Assembly (NCBI RefSeq): GCF_000731985.1
Contig: NZ_JNCS01000008.1
Span: 62,001-126,000 of the forward strand
Origin: Natrinema altunense
GTDB taxonomy: Archaea > Halobacteriota > Halobacteria > Halobacteriales > Natrialbaceae
Length of the DNA stretch: 64,000 bases
Direction of reading: 5' to 3'
How positions within the stretch are numbered: position 1 is the stretch's first letter; every line of letters begins with the position of its first letter. The notes under the pieces are model-generated. The model was not told the origin of the DNA. It ran no database searches and saw nothing but the letters and a program-made list of their open reading frames with translations. Of the stretch, positions 35,576 through 45,673 are shown one piece after another. Made by a program: the position numbers and the translations under genes.

Positions 35576-35740
35576 ATGGAGTGTTCCGAGTCCGACTGCG
35601 AGCGTCCAGCCGCGGTCGAGTTACATGTACCCTGGGACGAGAACCGGCTCGTCTGTGCCGCCCACGCCCGCGTGCTGGGTCAACGGGACGGTATCGTCGC
35701 GGACCCGCTTCCCGACCGGAGCGAGGACTTGCTCGAGTGA
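35576..35740 (+). CDS. Tiny Cys-containing, possibly zinc-binding protein (54 residues)
   Basis: ATG 35576-35578 to TGA 35738-35740 gives 54 residues. Cys3 and Cys8 (MECSESDCERPA), then Cys27 and His30 (RLVCAAHARVLG) provide a C-x4-C and C-x2-H pair that could hold one zinc. The rest is acidic, with the third-position G/C bias expected of real haloarchaeal genes. I recall similar short proteins in haloarchaea but cannot name a family. It ends 21 nt before the stop of a convergent gene. Confidence 0.6.
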   Translation: MECSESDCERPAAVELHVPWDENRLVCAAHARVLGQRDGIVADPLPDRSEDLLE

Positions 35741-35760
35741 GATCGCGTCGCCGGGCGCGG

Positions 35761-36786
35761 CTACTGGCGGCGGACGACGGCCAGCGCCGCGAGTCCGCCG
35801 ACGACGACCGCGAACCAGTAGGTAGTCAGCCGATAGAGGAGCGCGACCGCGTAGGCGTTCGCCGAGGACAGGCCGACCAGGGCGACGAGGAGCGCGGTCA
35901 GCGCGACTTCGATGCTTCCGAGCCCGCCCGGCGAGGGAACGTATCCGGCGAGCATGCTCGCCGAGACGGCAAACGAGACGACGACGGGGTCGACGGTCAG
36001 CCCGAGCGCGCGCCCGGCGAGGAACAGCGGGAGGACGAACAGCGTCCAGCCGAGCACGGAGAACGCGAACGCCCACCCGAGCGCTCGAGGGTCGGCGGCG
36101 AGCCGATCGAACGCCGCCCGCAGCTCTGCCAGCCGCTCTCGAACGCCGTCGACCGTCAGCCTGGGGACCAGTCGGCCGATCGGTGCCACCAGTTTCGTCA
36201 GCGACCGTTCGACGGTCGCCCGGAACCGAATCGCGACCGTCGCGACCGCCAGTACGCCCGCGGCCGCGACGACCAGCCCGCCGGCGACCGGCGCGAGCGC
36301 GGTCGGGAGTTCGGATCGCCAGACGAGGACGCCCAGGCTGAGAAGCGCCATCCCGACCGACGCGATCAGGTTCAGCAGATCCGCGGTGACGACGCTCGCG
36401 AGGCTTTCCTCGTAGCTCGCCGCCGTTTCGCGGGAGAGCACGTACGCGATGAACGGCTCGCCGCCCGCCTGTCCCATCGGCGTGACGTAGTTGGCAAACG
36501 TCGCCGCCGCGTAGGTCACGAGCAGCGTCCGATACGACTCGTCGACGCCGGTAACGCCGAGAATGACCTGCCAACTGCGCGTCCAGAGACAGAGACACAG
36601 ACACATCGAGCAACAGGCCGCGAGGAGCCACCCAGGACTGGCCGTCGCGAGCGCACCTCGCACTTCGTCGACGCCGACGCCCGCGGCGATGACTGCCAGC
36701 AGCACGCCCGCGACGGCGAATCCGGCGGCGATCCGTCCCACTTGCGACCGGGACACGCCGCTCGGGGTCTCCTCGGTCGCCGTCAC
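35761..36786 (-). CDS. Lysylphosphatidylglycerol synthase-type (UPF0104) integral membrane protein
   Basis: A 341-residue polytopic membrane protein of the flippase/LPG-synthase transmembrane family. About eight hydrophobic helices run through the protein; VTPMGQAGGEPFIAYVLSRE near residues 104-123 and YVPSPGGLGSIEVALTALLV near 282-301 are the two family signature loops. No catalytic GNAT-like domain follows, so it is the transporter-like part only; a role in moving a lipid or lipid-linked sugar is inferred from the family. The frame is open to ATG 36882, but that extension is Arg/Pro-rich and non-conserved looking, so GTG 36786 is preferred. Confidence 0.8.
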   Translation of the reverse strand: MTATEETPSGVSRSQVGRIAAGFAVAGVLLAVIAAGVGVDEVRGALATASPGWLLAACCSMCLCLCLWTRSWQVILGVTGVDESYRTLLVTYAAATFANYVTPMGQAGGEPFIAYVLSRETAASYEESLASVVTADLLNLIASVGMALLSLGVLVWRSELPTALAPVAGGLVVAAAGVLAVATVAIRFRATVERSLTKLVAPIGRLVPRLTVDGVRERLAELRAAFDRLAADPRALGWAFAFSVLGWTLFVLPLFLAGRALGLTVDPVVVSFAVSASMLAGYVPSPGGLGSIEVALTALLVALVGLSSANAYAVALLYRLTTYWFAVVVGGLAALAVVRRQ

Positions 36787-37014
36787 GGGTCGCGGGCGGT
36801 CGCGCCCTGTGGTCGGTTCGATCGGCGGGGCCGGGCGACCTCGAGACCGCGCCGCGTTGCTGCGATCGAACGCCCCGTACATCCGTCGGCGATGCCGTCG
36901 CTGGTCGAACTCTCGCAGCCGACTATCGGCGGCCGTGACATGTTCTACTACCCGTGACTGAGGGCGGCAGTACGGTTCTTTCGGTGCGCGTCCGGCGGCG
37001 GCGCGGGCGGGACG

Positions 37015-38754
37015 TCAGGGGTGTGCGTAGTACGCGACCGTCTCCGCGTCCTCGCCGTCTCCCTGCCGGTCGATCCGCGCGAACCCGACCCGCTCGAACT
37101 GGACCATGTCGTCGGCCACGAGGTCGCCGACGCCGGGTTCGGCGTGCCCCGTCACGTCGCCGTCCATCGTTCGCATCCGGACCGGGACGCTCCCGTCGGC
37201 GGGCACCCAGTGGACGACGTCGACGCCGCCCTCCCGGACCACGTCGATGTCGTCGGCGGTGTACCGGAGGACGCCGTCGTCGAACCGGAAACAGCCGAAC
37301 CCTTTCAGCCAGATGCGCTGTTCCCCGTTCCCGTCCGCGTCGGGAATGTCCCCGGCCTCGAGCATGACGGAGTCACCGACGGGAATCTCGCGAACCCCGC
37401 GGTCCTCGTGGTTAGGGTGCAGCGGCGGGGTCGCTTCGGCGGGCGGGTCCCCGGCGAGGGGGACCTGATTGCCGTCGCGGACGAAAAAGCGGCGGTCGGT
37501 CTCCTCGTCGATCAGCTCCCGGTTGTTCGCGTAGATCGAACTCATCGCGAGGTCGACGTCGGTGGTCGAGGTGCCGAGGCCGGTCATCGCCTCGACGATC
37601 GCCTCGCCACGGATGCCCCGCCGGCGCAGGCTCTTGAGCGTCGGCGCTCGCGGGTCGTCCCAGTCGTCGAGTTTCCCCTCGTCGATCAGTTCCGAAATGG
37701 TCGACGTGCTCATCTTCACGTCGTAGTCGTCGAGCTGAACGTGGCCCCAGTGGACCACTTCGGGGTACTCCCAGTCGAAGTAGTCGTAGACGAACCGTTG
37801 GCGCTTCGCGGAGTCCTGGAGATCGATCCCGCGGATGATGTGGGTGATTCCGATCAGGTGGTCGTCGACCCCCGACTGGAAGTCGAGCATCGGCCAGCAG
37901 CGGTACTCGCTTGCCTCCTCGCGGGGGTGTGGCGTGTCGATCATCCGGAAGGCGACCCAGTCGCGCAGCGCCGGGTTCTTGTGTTCGATGTCGGTCTTGA
38001 CCCGCAGCACCATCTCGCCGCTACTGTACTCCCCAGCGATCATGGCCTCGAACTCCTCCGTAACGGTCTCTCCGTCTTTGTCACGGTGCGGGCAGGGCTC
38101 GCCCGAATTCTTCAGCTCCGAGAACGCCTCGCCCGAACACGAGCAGGTGTAGGCCCCGCCCATCTCGATCAGGTCGCGGGCGTGGTCGTAGTACGTCTCG
38201 AGCCGGTCACTTGCCTTGTAGGTCGCGTCGGGTTCGAAGCCGAGGTAGTCGAGATCGTCGAGGATCGCGTCGTAGGCCTCGATATCCGGCCGTTTGGTCT
38301 CCGGATCGGTGTCGTCGAACCGGACGCAGAACCACCCATCGTAGCGCTCGCGATAGGTGCCGATGACGGCGGGCATCCGAGCGTGGCCGACGTGCCACGG
38401 GCCGTTCGGATTCGGGGCACACCGCATTCGGATCTCGTCGTACTCGTCGGCGTTAGGCAGGTCCGGCAGATCGTGTTCGTCTTCCTCCTCTTCGGCCTCG
38501 ATCTCGGCGAGTTCCTCGGGTGCGAGGTCCTCGAGACGGGCCCGTTTCTCCTCGTAGTCGAGGTCGTTGACGCGACCCACGACGCCGCCGACGATGCCGG
38601 GGACGGCGTCGGAGTGCTCGCGGAAGGCCGGATTGTCGCCCATCAGCGGCCCCATCACGGCACCGACCGCGGCGTCGCTCTCGTGTTTGACGGCGTTCAA
38701 CAGCGCGTGCTTCTCGGCTTCGCGCTCGACGCGCTCGCGTAACTCGTCTTCCAT
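37015..38754 (-). CDS. gltX: Glutamate--tRNA ligase (archaeal GluRS)
   Basis: A 579-residue archaeal-type, possibly non-discriminating, GluRS that charges tRNA-Glu (and in archaea usually tRNA-Gln, later amidated). An N-terminal helical domain of about 100 residues with an acidic patch precedes the class-I signature PNPNGPWHVGHAR near 112-124; the KMSKS loop is KMSTS. The anticodon-binding domain is all-beta, as in GlnRS and archaeal GluRS. Start ATG 38754 removes a 35-residue unconserved extension. It is the last gene of the rnj-idsA-gltX run on the minus strand. Confidence 0.95.
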   Translation of the reverse strand: MEDELRERVEREAEKHALLNAVKHESDAAVGAVMGPLMGDNPAFREHSDAVPGIVGGVVGRVNDLDYEEKRARLEDLAPEELAEIEAEEEEDEHDLPDLPNADEYDEIRMRCAPNPNGPWHVGHARMPAVIGTYRERYDGWFCVRFDDTDPETKRPDIEAYDAILDDLDYLGFEPDATYKASDRLETYYDHARDLIEMGGAYTCSCSGEAFSELKNSGEPCPHRDKDGETVTEEFEAMIAGEYSSGEMVLRVKTDIEHKNPALRDWVAFRMIDTPHPREEASEYRCWPMLDFQSGVDDHLIGITHIIRGIDLQDSAKRQRFVYDYFDWEYPEVVHWGHVQLDDYDVKMSTSTISELIDEGKLDDWDDPRAPTLKSLRRRGIRGEAIVEAMTGLGTSTTDVDLAMSSIYANNRELIDEETDRRFFVRDGNQVPLAGDPPAEATPPLHPNHEDRGVREIPVGDSVMLEAGDIPDADGNGEQRIWLKGFGCFRFDDGVLRYTADDIDVVREGGVDVVHWVPADGSVPVRMRTMDGDVTGHAEPGVGDLVADDMVQFERVGFARIDRQGDGEDAETVAYYAHP

Positions 38755-38963
38755 TACCGAGCGGTATTCGCGCCCGGCCCAAAACCCTCGCGATTCGGGG
38801 TGTCCTTCCGTTCCGCGTTCGCAGTCGAACACCCTCGTTTCGGCCCACTTGCCGAGCATCGCCGTCGGGTCGTACCAGCGAGACGCTACGCGTCACACGC
38901 GTCGCGACGGGCAGTCGAAAAACGGTGCGGTCAGCCTGTCGACCGGCCCGACTGCGCCGGTTC

Positions 38964-40016
38964 TCAGTAGCCGCGCTGAATCAGGTAATCCGCGAGTTCA
39001 CAGAGCAATTCGCGAGCCTCGTTGTCCGGGACGACCTCGAGGCGGTTTTTCCCCTGTTCGACGAGGTCGCGGGCCGTCTCGTTGGCGTAGGAGATCGATC
39101 CCGCCGCCTCGAGTTCGGCGACCGCGTCGTCGATCTCGGCCTCGGTGACCGCATCGACGTCGTCGGTATCGACCAGGCCGTCGACGTCGACGCCCTGTTC
39201 GCGGGCGTGCACCGTGATCAGCGTCTGCTTGTTCTCGACCAGGTCGCTGCCGCGCTGTTTGCCGAGTTGCTCGCTTGGCACCGTCAGATCGAGGACGTCG
39301 TCCTGGATCTGGAACGCGCGGCCGATGTCGAGCCCGTAGCCGTAGAGCGCGTCGATCGTCTCGTCGTCTGCTCCCAGCAGGATTGCGGGGAGACACGCCG
39401 AGGCGGCGTAGAGCACGGCCGTCTTCTGCTCGACCATCTCCAGGTACTCGTCGGGCGAGACGTCGATGCGTTCCTCGAAGGTGACATCGAGCGACTGTCC
39501 CTCGCAGATCTTCGTACAGGTCGTCGCGAGGACGTCTAGCGCCTCGACGATGCGATCCGGTTCGGCGCCCGTCTCGAGCATGATCTCGAAGGCCTTCGAG
39601 TAGAGCGTGTCACCGGCCAGAATCGCCGTCTCGAGGTCGTACTCCTCGTGGACGGCGGGGACGCCGCGCCGGAGGTCGTCGTCGTCCATGATGTCGTCGT
39701 GAATCAGGGTAAACGACTGGATGACCTCGACGCTGACGGCGGCCGCCATCACGTCGATCGGCCCGCTGTCGTCGAGCGCGGGGAACGAACGGTATGTCGC
39801 CGACAGCGGCTCGACGTCGGCCAGCGCCTCCGCCGTCGTCAGGAGGACCGCCGGCCGCAGTCGCTTGCCGCCCGCGTCCAGCAGGTATCGGGACGCCTCG
39901 TAGAGTCGTTCGGGTCGCTTGATCGGCAACTCCTCCGGAATCGCGTCGTTGACCAGCTCGCGGCGCTTCCGGACCGCCTCGAGCACCGCCTCTTCGCGTG
40001 CCTCGGGGCTCGTCAT
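38964..40016 (-). CDS. idsA: Polyprenyl diphosphate synthase (GGPP/FGPP type)
   Basis: A 350-residue trans-isoprenyl diphosphate synthase that condenses isopentenyl diphosphate with allylic primers to make C20/C25 chains for archaeal ether lipids. Conserved regions: GGKRLRP at 49-55, first Asp-rich motif HDDIMDDDDLRRG at 106-118 and second Asp-rich motif QIQDDVLD near 234-241. The residues just before the first Asp-rich motif (QSFTLIHDD) set chain length, but I cannot predict it. It starts one base after the RNase J stop codon region and continues the mevalonate-pathway theme of mvk and ipk. Confidence 0.95.
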   Translation of the reverse strand: MTSPEAREEAVLEAVRKRRELVNDAIPEELPIKRPERLYEASRYLLDAGGKRLRPAVLLTTAEALADVEPLSATYRSFPALDDSGPIDVMAAAVSVEVIQSFTLIHDDIMDDDDLRRGVPAVHEEYDLETAILAGDTLYSKAFEIMLETGAEPDRIVEALDVLATTCTKICEGQSLDVTFEERIDVSPDEYLEMVEQKTAVLYAASACLPAILLGADDETIDALYGYGLDIGRAFQIQDDVLDLTVPSEQLGKQRGSDLVENKQTLITVHAREQGVDVDGLVDTDDVDAVTEAEIDDAVAELEAAGSISYANETARDLVEQGKNRLEVVPDNEARELLCELADYLIQRGY

Positions 40017-40017
40017 A

Positions 40018-41370
40018 TCAGTCGACTAGCTGGATGAGGTTCCCGTTGCGCGTGACGTGGAGGTCTCGGCCCATCTTGTACCCCTCGCTCTCACAGAGGT
40101 TGACGTAGCTCGAGTACCCGCTCATGTCCTGGTGGGCCGGGATGATGTGCTGGGGTTGCAGCGCATCGAGCATCTCGTAGTGGCCCTCCTGGTTGAGGTG
40201 CCCCGAGACGTGGATATCGTCGTAGACGCGCGCGCCCTGCATGCCGAGCAACTTCTCGGCCTGGTAGCGCTGCCCCTCGTTGGTCGGCTCCGGAATGACC
40301 CGTGCGGAGAAGACGACCTTGTCGCCGTCGTCCAGTTCGTACGGCGTCTCGCCGCGGGCCATCCGGGTGAGCATCGCACGGGGTTCGCCCTGGTGGCCGG
40401 TGACGATCGGCAGGTAGTTCTCCTTGCCCTCGTTCATGATCCGCTTGAACGTGCGGTCGACGGACTTGCGGTGGCCGAACATCCCCAGATCCGAGGGGAA
40501 GTCGACGAAGTCCAGTCGCTCCGCGGTTCCGGAGTACTTCTCCATCGACCGCCCCAGCAGGACCGGCTGGCGGCCGATATCGTCGGCGAACTCGACGAGC
40601 GACTTGACACGAGCGATGTGGCTCGAGAAGGTGGTGGCGACGATGCCGCCGTCGTAGTCCTCGATGCTGTAGAGGACGTCACGGAGGTGTTCACGGGCGA
40701 CCGTCTCGGAGGGCGTACGCCCCTTCTTGTTCGCGTTGGTACAGTCTTCGATGTAACAGAGGACGCCGTTGCCCTCGCGACCGATCTCGCGGAACCGCTC
40801 CATGTCGATCGGGTCGCCGATGACGGGCGTGTGGTCCATCCGTTTGTCGAGCCCGTAGACGACCGCGCCTTCGGGGGTGTGGAGAACGGGGTTGATCGCG
40901 TCGATGATCGAGTGCGTGACGTTGACGAACTCGAGGTCGACCGTTCCGGAGTCGCCGATCGACATCGTCTCGCCGGCCTCCATCTTGACGAGGTCGTTCT
41001 CGACGCCGAACTTCTGTTCGCCCTCGATCTGCTGTTTGACGAGTTCGATCGTAAACGGCGTCGCGACGACCGGCGCGTCGTAGCGGTGTGCCAACTTCGA
41101 GATGGCACCGATGTGGTCCAGGTGGCCGTGGGTCGGCACGATGGCCTTTACGTCGCCCTCGAGGTCGCTCATGACCCGGTCGTCCGGGATTGCGCCCATG
41201 TCGATCAGATCGAGGCTGTGCATCCGCTCGGTTTCGACGTTGTCGTGGATCAGGACCTGCGAGAGGTTCAGACCCATGTCGAAGATGACGACGTCGTCGC
41301 CGGCACGAACGGCAGTCATCTGCCGTCCGACTTCTTCGTAGCCGCCAATGGTTGCGATTTCGATTTCCAT
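40018..41370 (-). CDS. rnj: Ribonuclease J
   Basis: A 450-residue beta-CASP metallo-beta-lactamase nuclease; archaeal RNase J is a 5'-to-3' exoribonuclease in mRNA turnover and rRNA processing. The metal motif is [11 protein letters not shown] (HGHLDH at 81-86), followed by [13 protein letters not shown] and, in the C-terminal half, [13 protein letters not shown] and [10 protein letters not shown], all beta-CASP hallmarks. ATG 41370 gives [15 protein letters not shown], the family start. It precedes idsA by one base. The spacer upstream (41371-41736) has a TATA-like TTTTTAAC far from the start, suggesting a long leader. Confidence 0.95.
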   Translation of the reverse strand: MEIEIATIGGYEEVGRQMTAVRAGDDVVIFDMGLNLSQVLIHDNVETERMHSLDLIDMGAIPDDRVMSDLEGDVKAIVPTHGHLDHIGAISKLAHRYDAPVVATPFTIELVKQQIEGEQKFGVENDLVKMEAGETMSIGDSGTVDLEFVNVTHSIIDAINPVLHTPEGAVVYGLDKRMDHTPVIGDPIDMERFREIGREGNGVLCYIEDCTNANKKGRTPSETVAREHLRDVLYSIEDYDGGIVATTFSSHIARVKSLVEFADDIGRQPVLLGRSMEKYSGTAERLDFVDFPSDLGMFGHRKSVDRTFKRIMNEGKENYLPIVTGHQGEPRAMLTRMARGETPYELDDGDKVVFSARVIPEPTNEGQRYQAEKLLGMQGARVYDDIHVSGHLNQEGHYEMLDALQPQHIIPAHQDMSGYSSYVNLCESEGYKMGRDLHVTRNGNLIQLVD

Positions 41371-41736
41371 GATTCGTAGCACTGAAAGCCGCTGAATGGA
41401 CTCTCATCGAAACGGTCCGCGGACGCCTAGTCGTACGGCCCCGGCGTCTTGCAGCGCGTCGGCCATCCCGCTATGCGCTCGGTGCGACGGCGGTTCCGTC
41501 TTCGATAGCTCGCGACCATCGCAAGCCCCGAACGCACTTGCCCGCGGGTTTCGCTAGTGTCCTGTACACGCCCGGGTGTTAAAAACGCAGTGGGTTGGAT
41601 CGTCGGCCGAGACACCGGCCGTCTCGGCGGTTTCCAGCCGTTCTGACGCCGATCGCCGAGCCCTCTCGGACACCGCAATTCATTTGCCGGTCGCCTCGAA
41701 ACGGGTGTCAGTAACGATGCTTTCGGAGGGACCGTC
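41371..41736. other. Spacer between RNase J and the first TrkA gene (366 nt)
   Basis: A divergent intergenic stretch with no supportable open frame. A possible TATA element (minus TTTTTAACAC near 41577-41586) would leave a leader of about 180 nt for RNase J. In many haloarchaea this position holds other mevalonate-pathway genes; nothing recognisable of them remains here. Confidence 0.5.
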
Positions 41737-43068
41737 GTGTACGTAATCATCGTCGGTGCTGGCGAGGTCGGCCGTTCGATCGCCGCGAACCTCGAGGGGG
41801 CCCACGACGTGGTCGTCGTCGACCGCGACGCCGACGTGGTCGAGGAGCTCACCTACTCGCTGGATATCCTCACGATTCGCGGCGACGGAACCGATCTCGA
41901 CACCTTGCGGGAAGCCAACCTCGAGCAGGCGGATCTGGTGATCGCCTGTACGGACAACGACGAGACCAACGCGGTCGTCTGTGGTGCGGCGAAGGCCGCC
42001 ACGAACGCGTTCACCGTCGCACGGGTCCGCCGCCGGACGCTGCTCGAGACGTGGCAGGAATCGCAGGGTGCGTTCGGCGTCGACTTCATGGTCTGTACCG
42101 ATCTGCTGACCGCGCGAACGATCTTCCGGATCTCCGGACTGCCGAGCGCACACGACGTCGATACGTTCGCGAGCGGGCTCATCCGCATGGCCGAGTTCGA
42201 TATTCCGGCGGCCAGCCCGATCGCGGACCGAACCGTCAGGGAGGCCGACTGTTACGATTCGCTCACTTTCGCCGCGATCTTCCGGGACGACGAAATGGTC
42301 GTCACCCGGGGCGACACTGTCATTCGGGGCGGCGACCGGGTCGTCGTCATCGGGAGCCCGGACTCGATCAACGACTTCGCCGACGAGGTCGCGACGATGC
42401 CCGAGGAGGCCGAGGAGGTCGTCATCGTCGGTGCCAGCGAGATCGGGTACCAGACCGCCCGCGAGTTCGAGGATCACGGCTTTCGCCCGCGTTTGATCGA
42501 GCGCGACCCCGACCGGGCCCGCGAGGTCGCCGAAGCGCTGCCGAACACGATGGTCATGGAGAGCGACGCGACCAACGCCGAGTTCCTCGCCCGCGAACAC
42601 GTCGGCGAGGCCGACGTCGTGATCGCCGCCCTCGACAGCGACGAGAAGAACCTGCTCGTGTCCCTGCTCGCCGAGCGGATCGGCGTCGACCGCACCGTCG
42701 CGATCATCGAAACGCCCGAGTACGCCGACCTCTTCGAGACCGTCGGCGTCGACGTCGCCGTCAACCCCCGCGAGGAGACCGCCGAGGAGATCATCCGCTT
42801 TACCCGGACCGACCACACCGAGAAAGTGGCGATGCTCGAGCACGACCGCGCGGAGGTCATCGAAATCGAAGTCGGTCCGGACAGTGTCCTCGTCGGGCGG
42901 GAGATCGCCGACGCGACCGACGACTTGCCGCCGGGCGTCGTCATCGGTGCGATCTCGCGAGCGGGCGACCACATCACGCCCCGCGGCTCGACGGTCGTCC
43001 AGCCCGATGACCACGTGATCGTCTTCGTCGATGCGGCCGTCCTCGACGACGTCATCGAACTCATTTAG
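41737..43068 (+). CDS. trkA: TrkA, cytoplasmic regulator of K+ uptake (two RCK halves)
   Basis: A 443-residue full-length TrkA, which binds NAD(H) or ATP and gates a TrkH-type potassium channel. It has two repeats of TrkA-N plus TrkA-C: first Rossmann loop IIVGAGEVGRSIA at 4-16, first C domain to about 215, second Rossmann loop VVIVGASEIGYQTARE near 229-244 and the second C domain with LPPGVVIGAISRAGDHITPRGS near the end. GTG 41737 is the start (MYVIIVGAGEVG). It is convergent with the neighbouring TrkH gene, ending 56 nt from a small membrane protein gene. Confidence 0.94.
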   Translation: MYVIIVGAGEVGRSIAANLEGAHDVVVVDRDADVVEELTYSLDILTIRGDGTDLDTLREANLEQADLVIACTDNDETNAVVCGAAKAATNAFTVARVRRRTLLETWQESQGAFGVDFMVCTDLLTARTIFRISGLPSAHDVDTFASGLIRMAEFDIPAASPIADRTVREADCYDSLTFAAIFRDDEMVVTRGDTVIRGGDRVVVIGSPDSINDFADEVATMPEEAEEVVIVGASEIGYQTAREFEDHGFRPRLIERDPDRAREVAEALPNTMVMESDATNAEFLAREHVGEADVVIAALDSDEKNLLVSLLAERIGVDRTVAIIETPEYADLFETVGVDVAVNPREETAEEIIRFTRTDHTEKVAMLEHDRAEVIEIEVGPDSVLVGREIADATDDLPPGVVIGAISRAGDHITPRGSTVVQPDDHVIVFVDAAVLDDVIELI

Positions 43069-43123
43069 AACGGCCGGTCCCTGCTGTCGTGTCGGACCGC
43101 GTCTCGAACCGTCCCGAACCTAC

Positions 43124-43327
43124 TCAGTTACTGATGCCGCGATAGACGACGTACGCGACGAAAAACAGGACGTACGCGATCGCGATGCCGGTCGTCAACA
43201 ACGACCGGCCGACGATTGCGATCCCGACGATGAGAACCGGCCCGATGAGCAAGAGCGAATCGAAGACCCGGTCGTTGGCACCTGATTCGAACACCTCTTC
43301 GACGATCGGGAGGTCGCTGAGCTTCAT
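43124..43327 (-). CDS. Small two-helix membrane protein coupled to TrkH
   Basis: 67 residues with two hydrophobic helices at about 24-40 and 44-61 and an acidic N-terminus (MKLSDLPIVEEVFESGAND). It overlaps the end of trkH by four bases (ATGA), so its synthesis is tied to TrkH. Not recognised as a named family; a small accessory subunit of the K+ channel is a reasonable guess based only on the coupling. Confidence 0.7.
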   Translation of the reverse strand: MKLSDLPIVEEVFESGANDRVFDSLLLIGPVLIVGIAIVGRSLLTTGIAIAYVLFFVAYVVYRGISN

Positions 43328-44874
43328 TGGTAGAGCCCCCCGCGGCGGAAGACCGCCCGCAACGTGACCAACACCGGAATGATCTCGAGGCGGCCGATCC
43401 ACATGTTGAACAGGAACATGAGTTTGCCGAGCGTCGGCAGCGATTCGGGGCCGGTGATCCCCGCGGAGAGGCCGACGTTGCCCTGTGCGCTCGCGACCTC
43501 GAAGATGACGTTCTCGAGCGTGTATTCGCCCTGCGGGAGGATCACGAGGAGGATGAAGATCCCGATCGCGAGGAAGGTCGCCCACAGCATCGCGATGATC
43601 GCCGCTTCCTCGAACTCCTGACGGATCTCCCGTTCGTTGAGACGGCGACCGTTGATGTTCAGCCGCCGGACGGCCGTCTCGGGGTAGAAGACGTCCGAGA
43701 TGCGATGCCGAACGCCTTTCAGGAGCGTCAGCGCCCGAATCAGTTTGATTCCGCCGACCGTCGAACCGGCCGCGCCGCCGATGACCATGCCGAAGGTAAC
43801 GGTGAGTTGGGCCTGGGCAGACCACCGCCCGAGCGCGACGTTGGTTGCGTCGACAGCGGTCTGGAAGCCGGCACAGGTCGCCGCCGAGACGAACTGGAAC
43901 GAACTGTATCGGAACGCGGTAAACAGCGAGTCGTACGTGTCGCCGGCGTATACGAGCGCAGTCAGCACGAGCGTGCCGAGGCTCATGTAGATGAACACCC
44001 ACCGGGTCTGGAGGTCCGCATAGAGGTTCCGCAGATCGCCCTGCAGGATGAGGTAGTGGACCGGGAACGCGATGCTACCCAACAGCATGATCGGCAAGAG
44101 CGCGAAGTCGATGGCGGCGCTGTCGTAGGTGGCGATCGAGTGATCTTTGATCGAGAACCCGCCGGTCGACAGGCCAGTCATCGCGTGGTTGATCGCGTCC
44201 CACAGCGGCATGCCGACGATCCAGAGGAGCAGGATCGAGACGAACGTAAAGAGGATGAAGATCCACCAGATGGTCTGGACCGTCGAGACGATGCTCGGGT
44301 GGATGCGCTCCGAGCGGGCCTCGCTCTCGTAGAGCGTCAGCGAACCGCTCCCGGGACGGGCGAGAATCGCCGTCGTGAGGACGATTACGCCTACACCGCC
44401 GATCCACTCGATGAACGAGCGCCACCACTGGAGGGTCCGCGGCAGGACTTCCTCGTTGTCCGTCATCGTCAGCCCGGTGCCGGTAAAGCCGCTCATGCTC
44501 TCGAACAGCGCGTTGATCGGATGCGTAAACGCTGCGAGTGTCGGCGTTTGCGACGGCTCGCCGAGGATCGGTGGCGCGAGTTCGGCCGACCACGCGATGA
44601 AAAAGAACGGCAGCGCGCCGAAAATCGCGACGCAGAACCATCCCAGCGCGGCGATGATCATCCCGTGGAGTTTGCCGGGCTTGGTCGCCCCCCGGAACCG
44701 CGAGGTCAGGAGAGACCCGATCGCAAGCGGTAACAACCCGGAGACGAGCAGTGACGGAATCGCGTAGTACTCCCCCCAGATGAGCGGGATGAGGATGGAC
44801 ACGAACAGGAGCCCGGCCAGCGCCTGAAACATGCGCCCCAGGTCCCGCCCGATCGTTTTCGTCGCCTCGTTCAT
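43324..44874 (-). CDS. trkH: TrkH-family potassium uptake channel subunit
   Basis: A 516-residue integral membrane protein of the TrkH/KtrB family, made of four repeated M1-P-M2 units that form a K+ pore. The selectivity-filter segments are recognisable by GFTGTG in the first unit (MSGFTGTGLTM) and STGGFS in the second (GLSTGGFSIKDH), with further P-loops near ATCAGFQT and SAQGNVGLSAG. The GSTVGGIKLIRAL segment is the conserved helix kink. It starts at ATG 44874 and is followed by the coupled small membrane protein. A TrkA-N protein gene lies upstream on the same strand. Confidence 0.93.
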   Translation of the reverse strand: MNEATKTIGRDLGRMFQALAGLLFVSILIPLIWGEYYAIPSLLVSGLLPLAIGSLLTSRFRGATKPGKLHGMIIAALGWFCVAIFGALPFFFIAWSAELAPPILGEPSQTPTLAAFTHPINALFESMSGFTGTGLTMTDNEEVLPRTLQWWRSFIEWIGGVGVIVLTTAILARPGSGSLTLYESEARSERIHPSIVSTVQTIWWIFILFTFVSILLLWIVGMPLWDAINHAMTGLSTGGFSIKDHSIATYDSAAIDFALLPIMLLGSIAFPVHYLILQGDLRNLYADLQTRWVFIYMSLGTLVLTALVYAGDTYDSLFTAFRYSSFQFVSAATCAGFQTAVDATNVALGRWSAQAQLTVTFGMVIGGAAGSTVGGIKLIRALTLLKGVRHRISDVFYPETAVRRLNINGRRLNEREIRQEFEEAAIIAMLWATFLAIGIFILLVILPQGEYTLENVIFEVASAQGNVGLSAGITGPESLPTLGKLMFLFNMWIGRLEIIPVLVTLRAVFRRGGLYQ

Positions 44875-44986
44875 CCGTCACCCTCCGTCCGACTCGCGTC
44901 CGGGGCCGTTCCGACCGCCCGATTCCGTGCTCGAGACGGGAGACTCGGCGGCGACCCTCGGAGCCGCGCTCCGCGTCGTCCGATCA

Positions 44987-45673
44987 TCATTGAATCCGAT
45001 CTTCCGAGTGGCCGAACACGTCCGTGAGCTTGGGTTCCGCTCCGAACGCCGAATAGACGGTGAGGAGGTCGTCGGCCTTGATCGTCGTGTTCCCACGCGG
45101 CGTGATCGGTGGGTCCTCCCCTTCGCGCTCGATCGCGACGATGAGGACGTCCTCGGGGAGGAGTCCTTCGTCCGCGGCCTCGATGAGCGATTTCCCGTCG
45201 ATCGGTGCGCCTTCGGTGACTACGATTTCGAACACCTCCGCCGTCTCCCCGATCCGCATGTAGTCGACGATCGCGGGACGAGCGACCGCTCGATAGAGGT
45301 ATTCGGCGATGAGCTCCTGCGGGTTTTCCATCGTGTTGACGCCGATCTGGCGAAACACGTTCATGTGCTCCGGATCGTGAACCACCGATACGATATTGGG
45401 GACCCCGTGTTCCTGGGCGAGCAGACAGACCATGATGTTGGTCGCGTCACGGTCGGTCGTACTGATCATCGCATCGGCGTTCTCGATCCCGGCGTCCAGC
45501 AGCGCATCGTGAGCCGTCGCATCGTCGTTGAGTACCAGACAGTCGTATTCACCGGCTACTCGGTCCGCCCGCTCGGGATCGTTCTCGATGACGACGACTT
45601 CGTTTCCCGATCGGGTTGCGATATCGATCAGCGGCATCCCGATATCGCCCGCACCGACGATGACGATATACAT
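44987..45673 (-). CDS. TrkA-type single RCK protein (KtrA-like)
   Basis: A 228-residue protein with one TrkA-N and one TrkA-C domain, half the size of the other TrkA here. Rossmann loop IVIVGAGDIGMPLID at 3-17; acidic ribose-binding residue in VIEND; RCK-C domain from about 140 with IREEGE-like IEREGEDPPITPRGNTTIKADD. It lies 112 nt upstream of trkH on the same strand and probably gates that channel. The C-terminal tail is short and acidic. Confidence 0.92.
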   Translation of the reverse strand: MYIVIVGAGDIGMPLIDIATRSGNEVVVIENDPERADRVAGEYDCLVLNDDATAHDALLDAGIENADAMISTTDRDATNIMVCLLAQEHGVPNIVSVVHDPEHMNVFRQIGVNTMENPQELIAEYLYRAVARPAIVDYMRIGETAEVFEIVVTEGAPIDGKSLIEAADEGLLPEDVLIVAIEREGEDPPITPRGNTTIKADDLLTVYSAFGAEPKLTDVFGHSEDRIQ

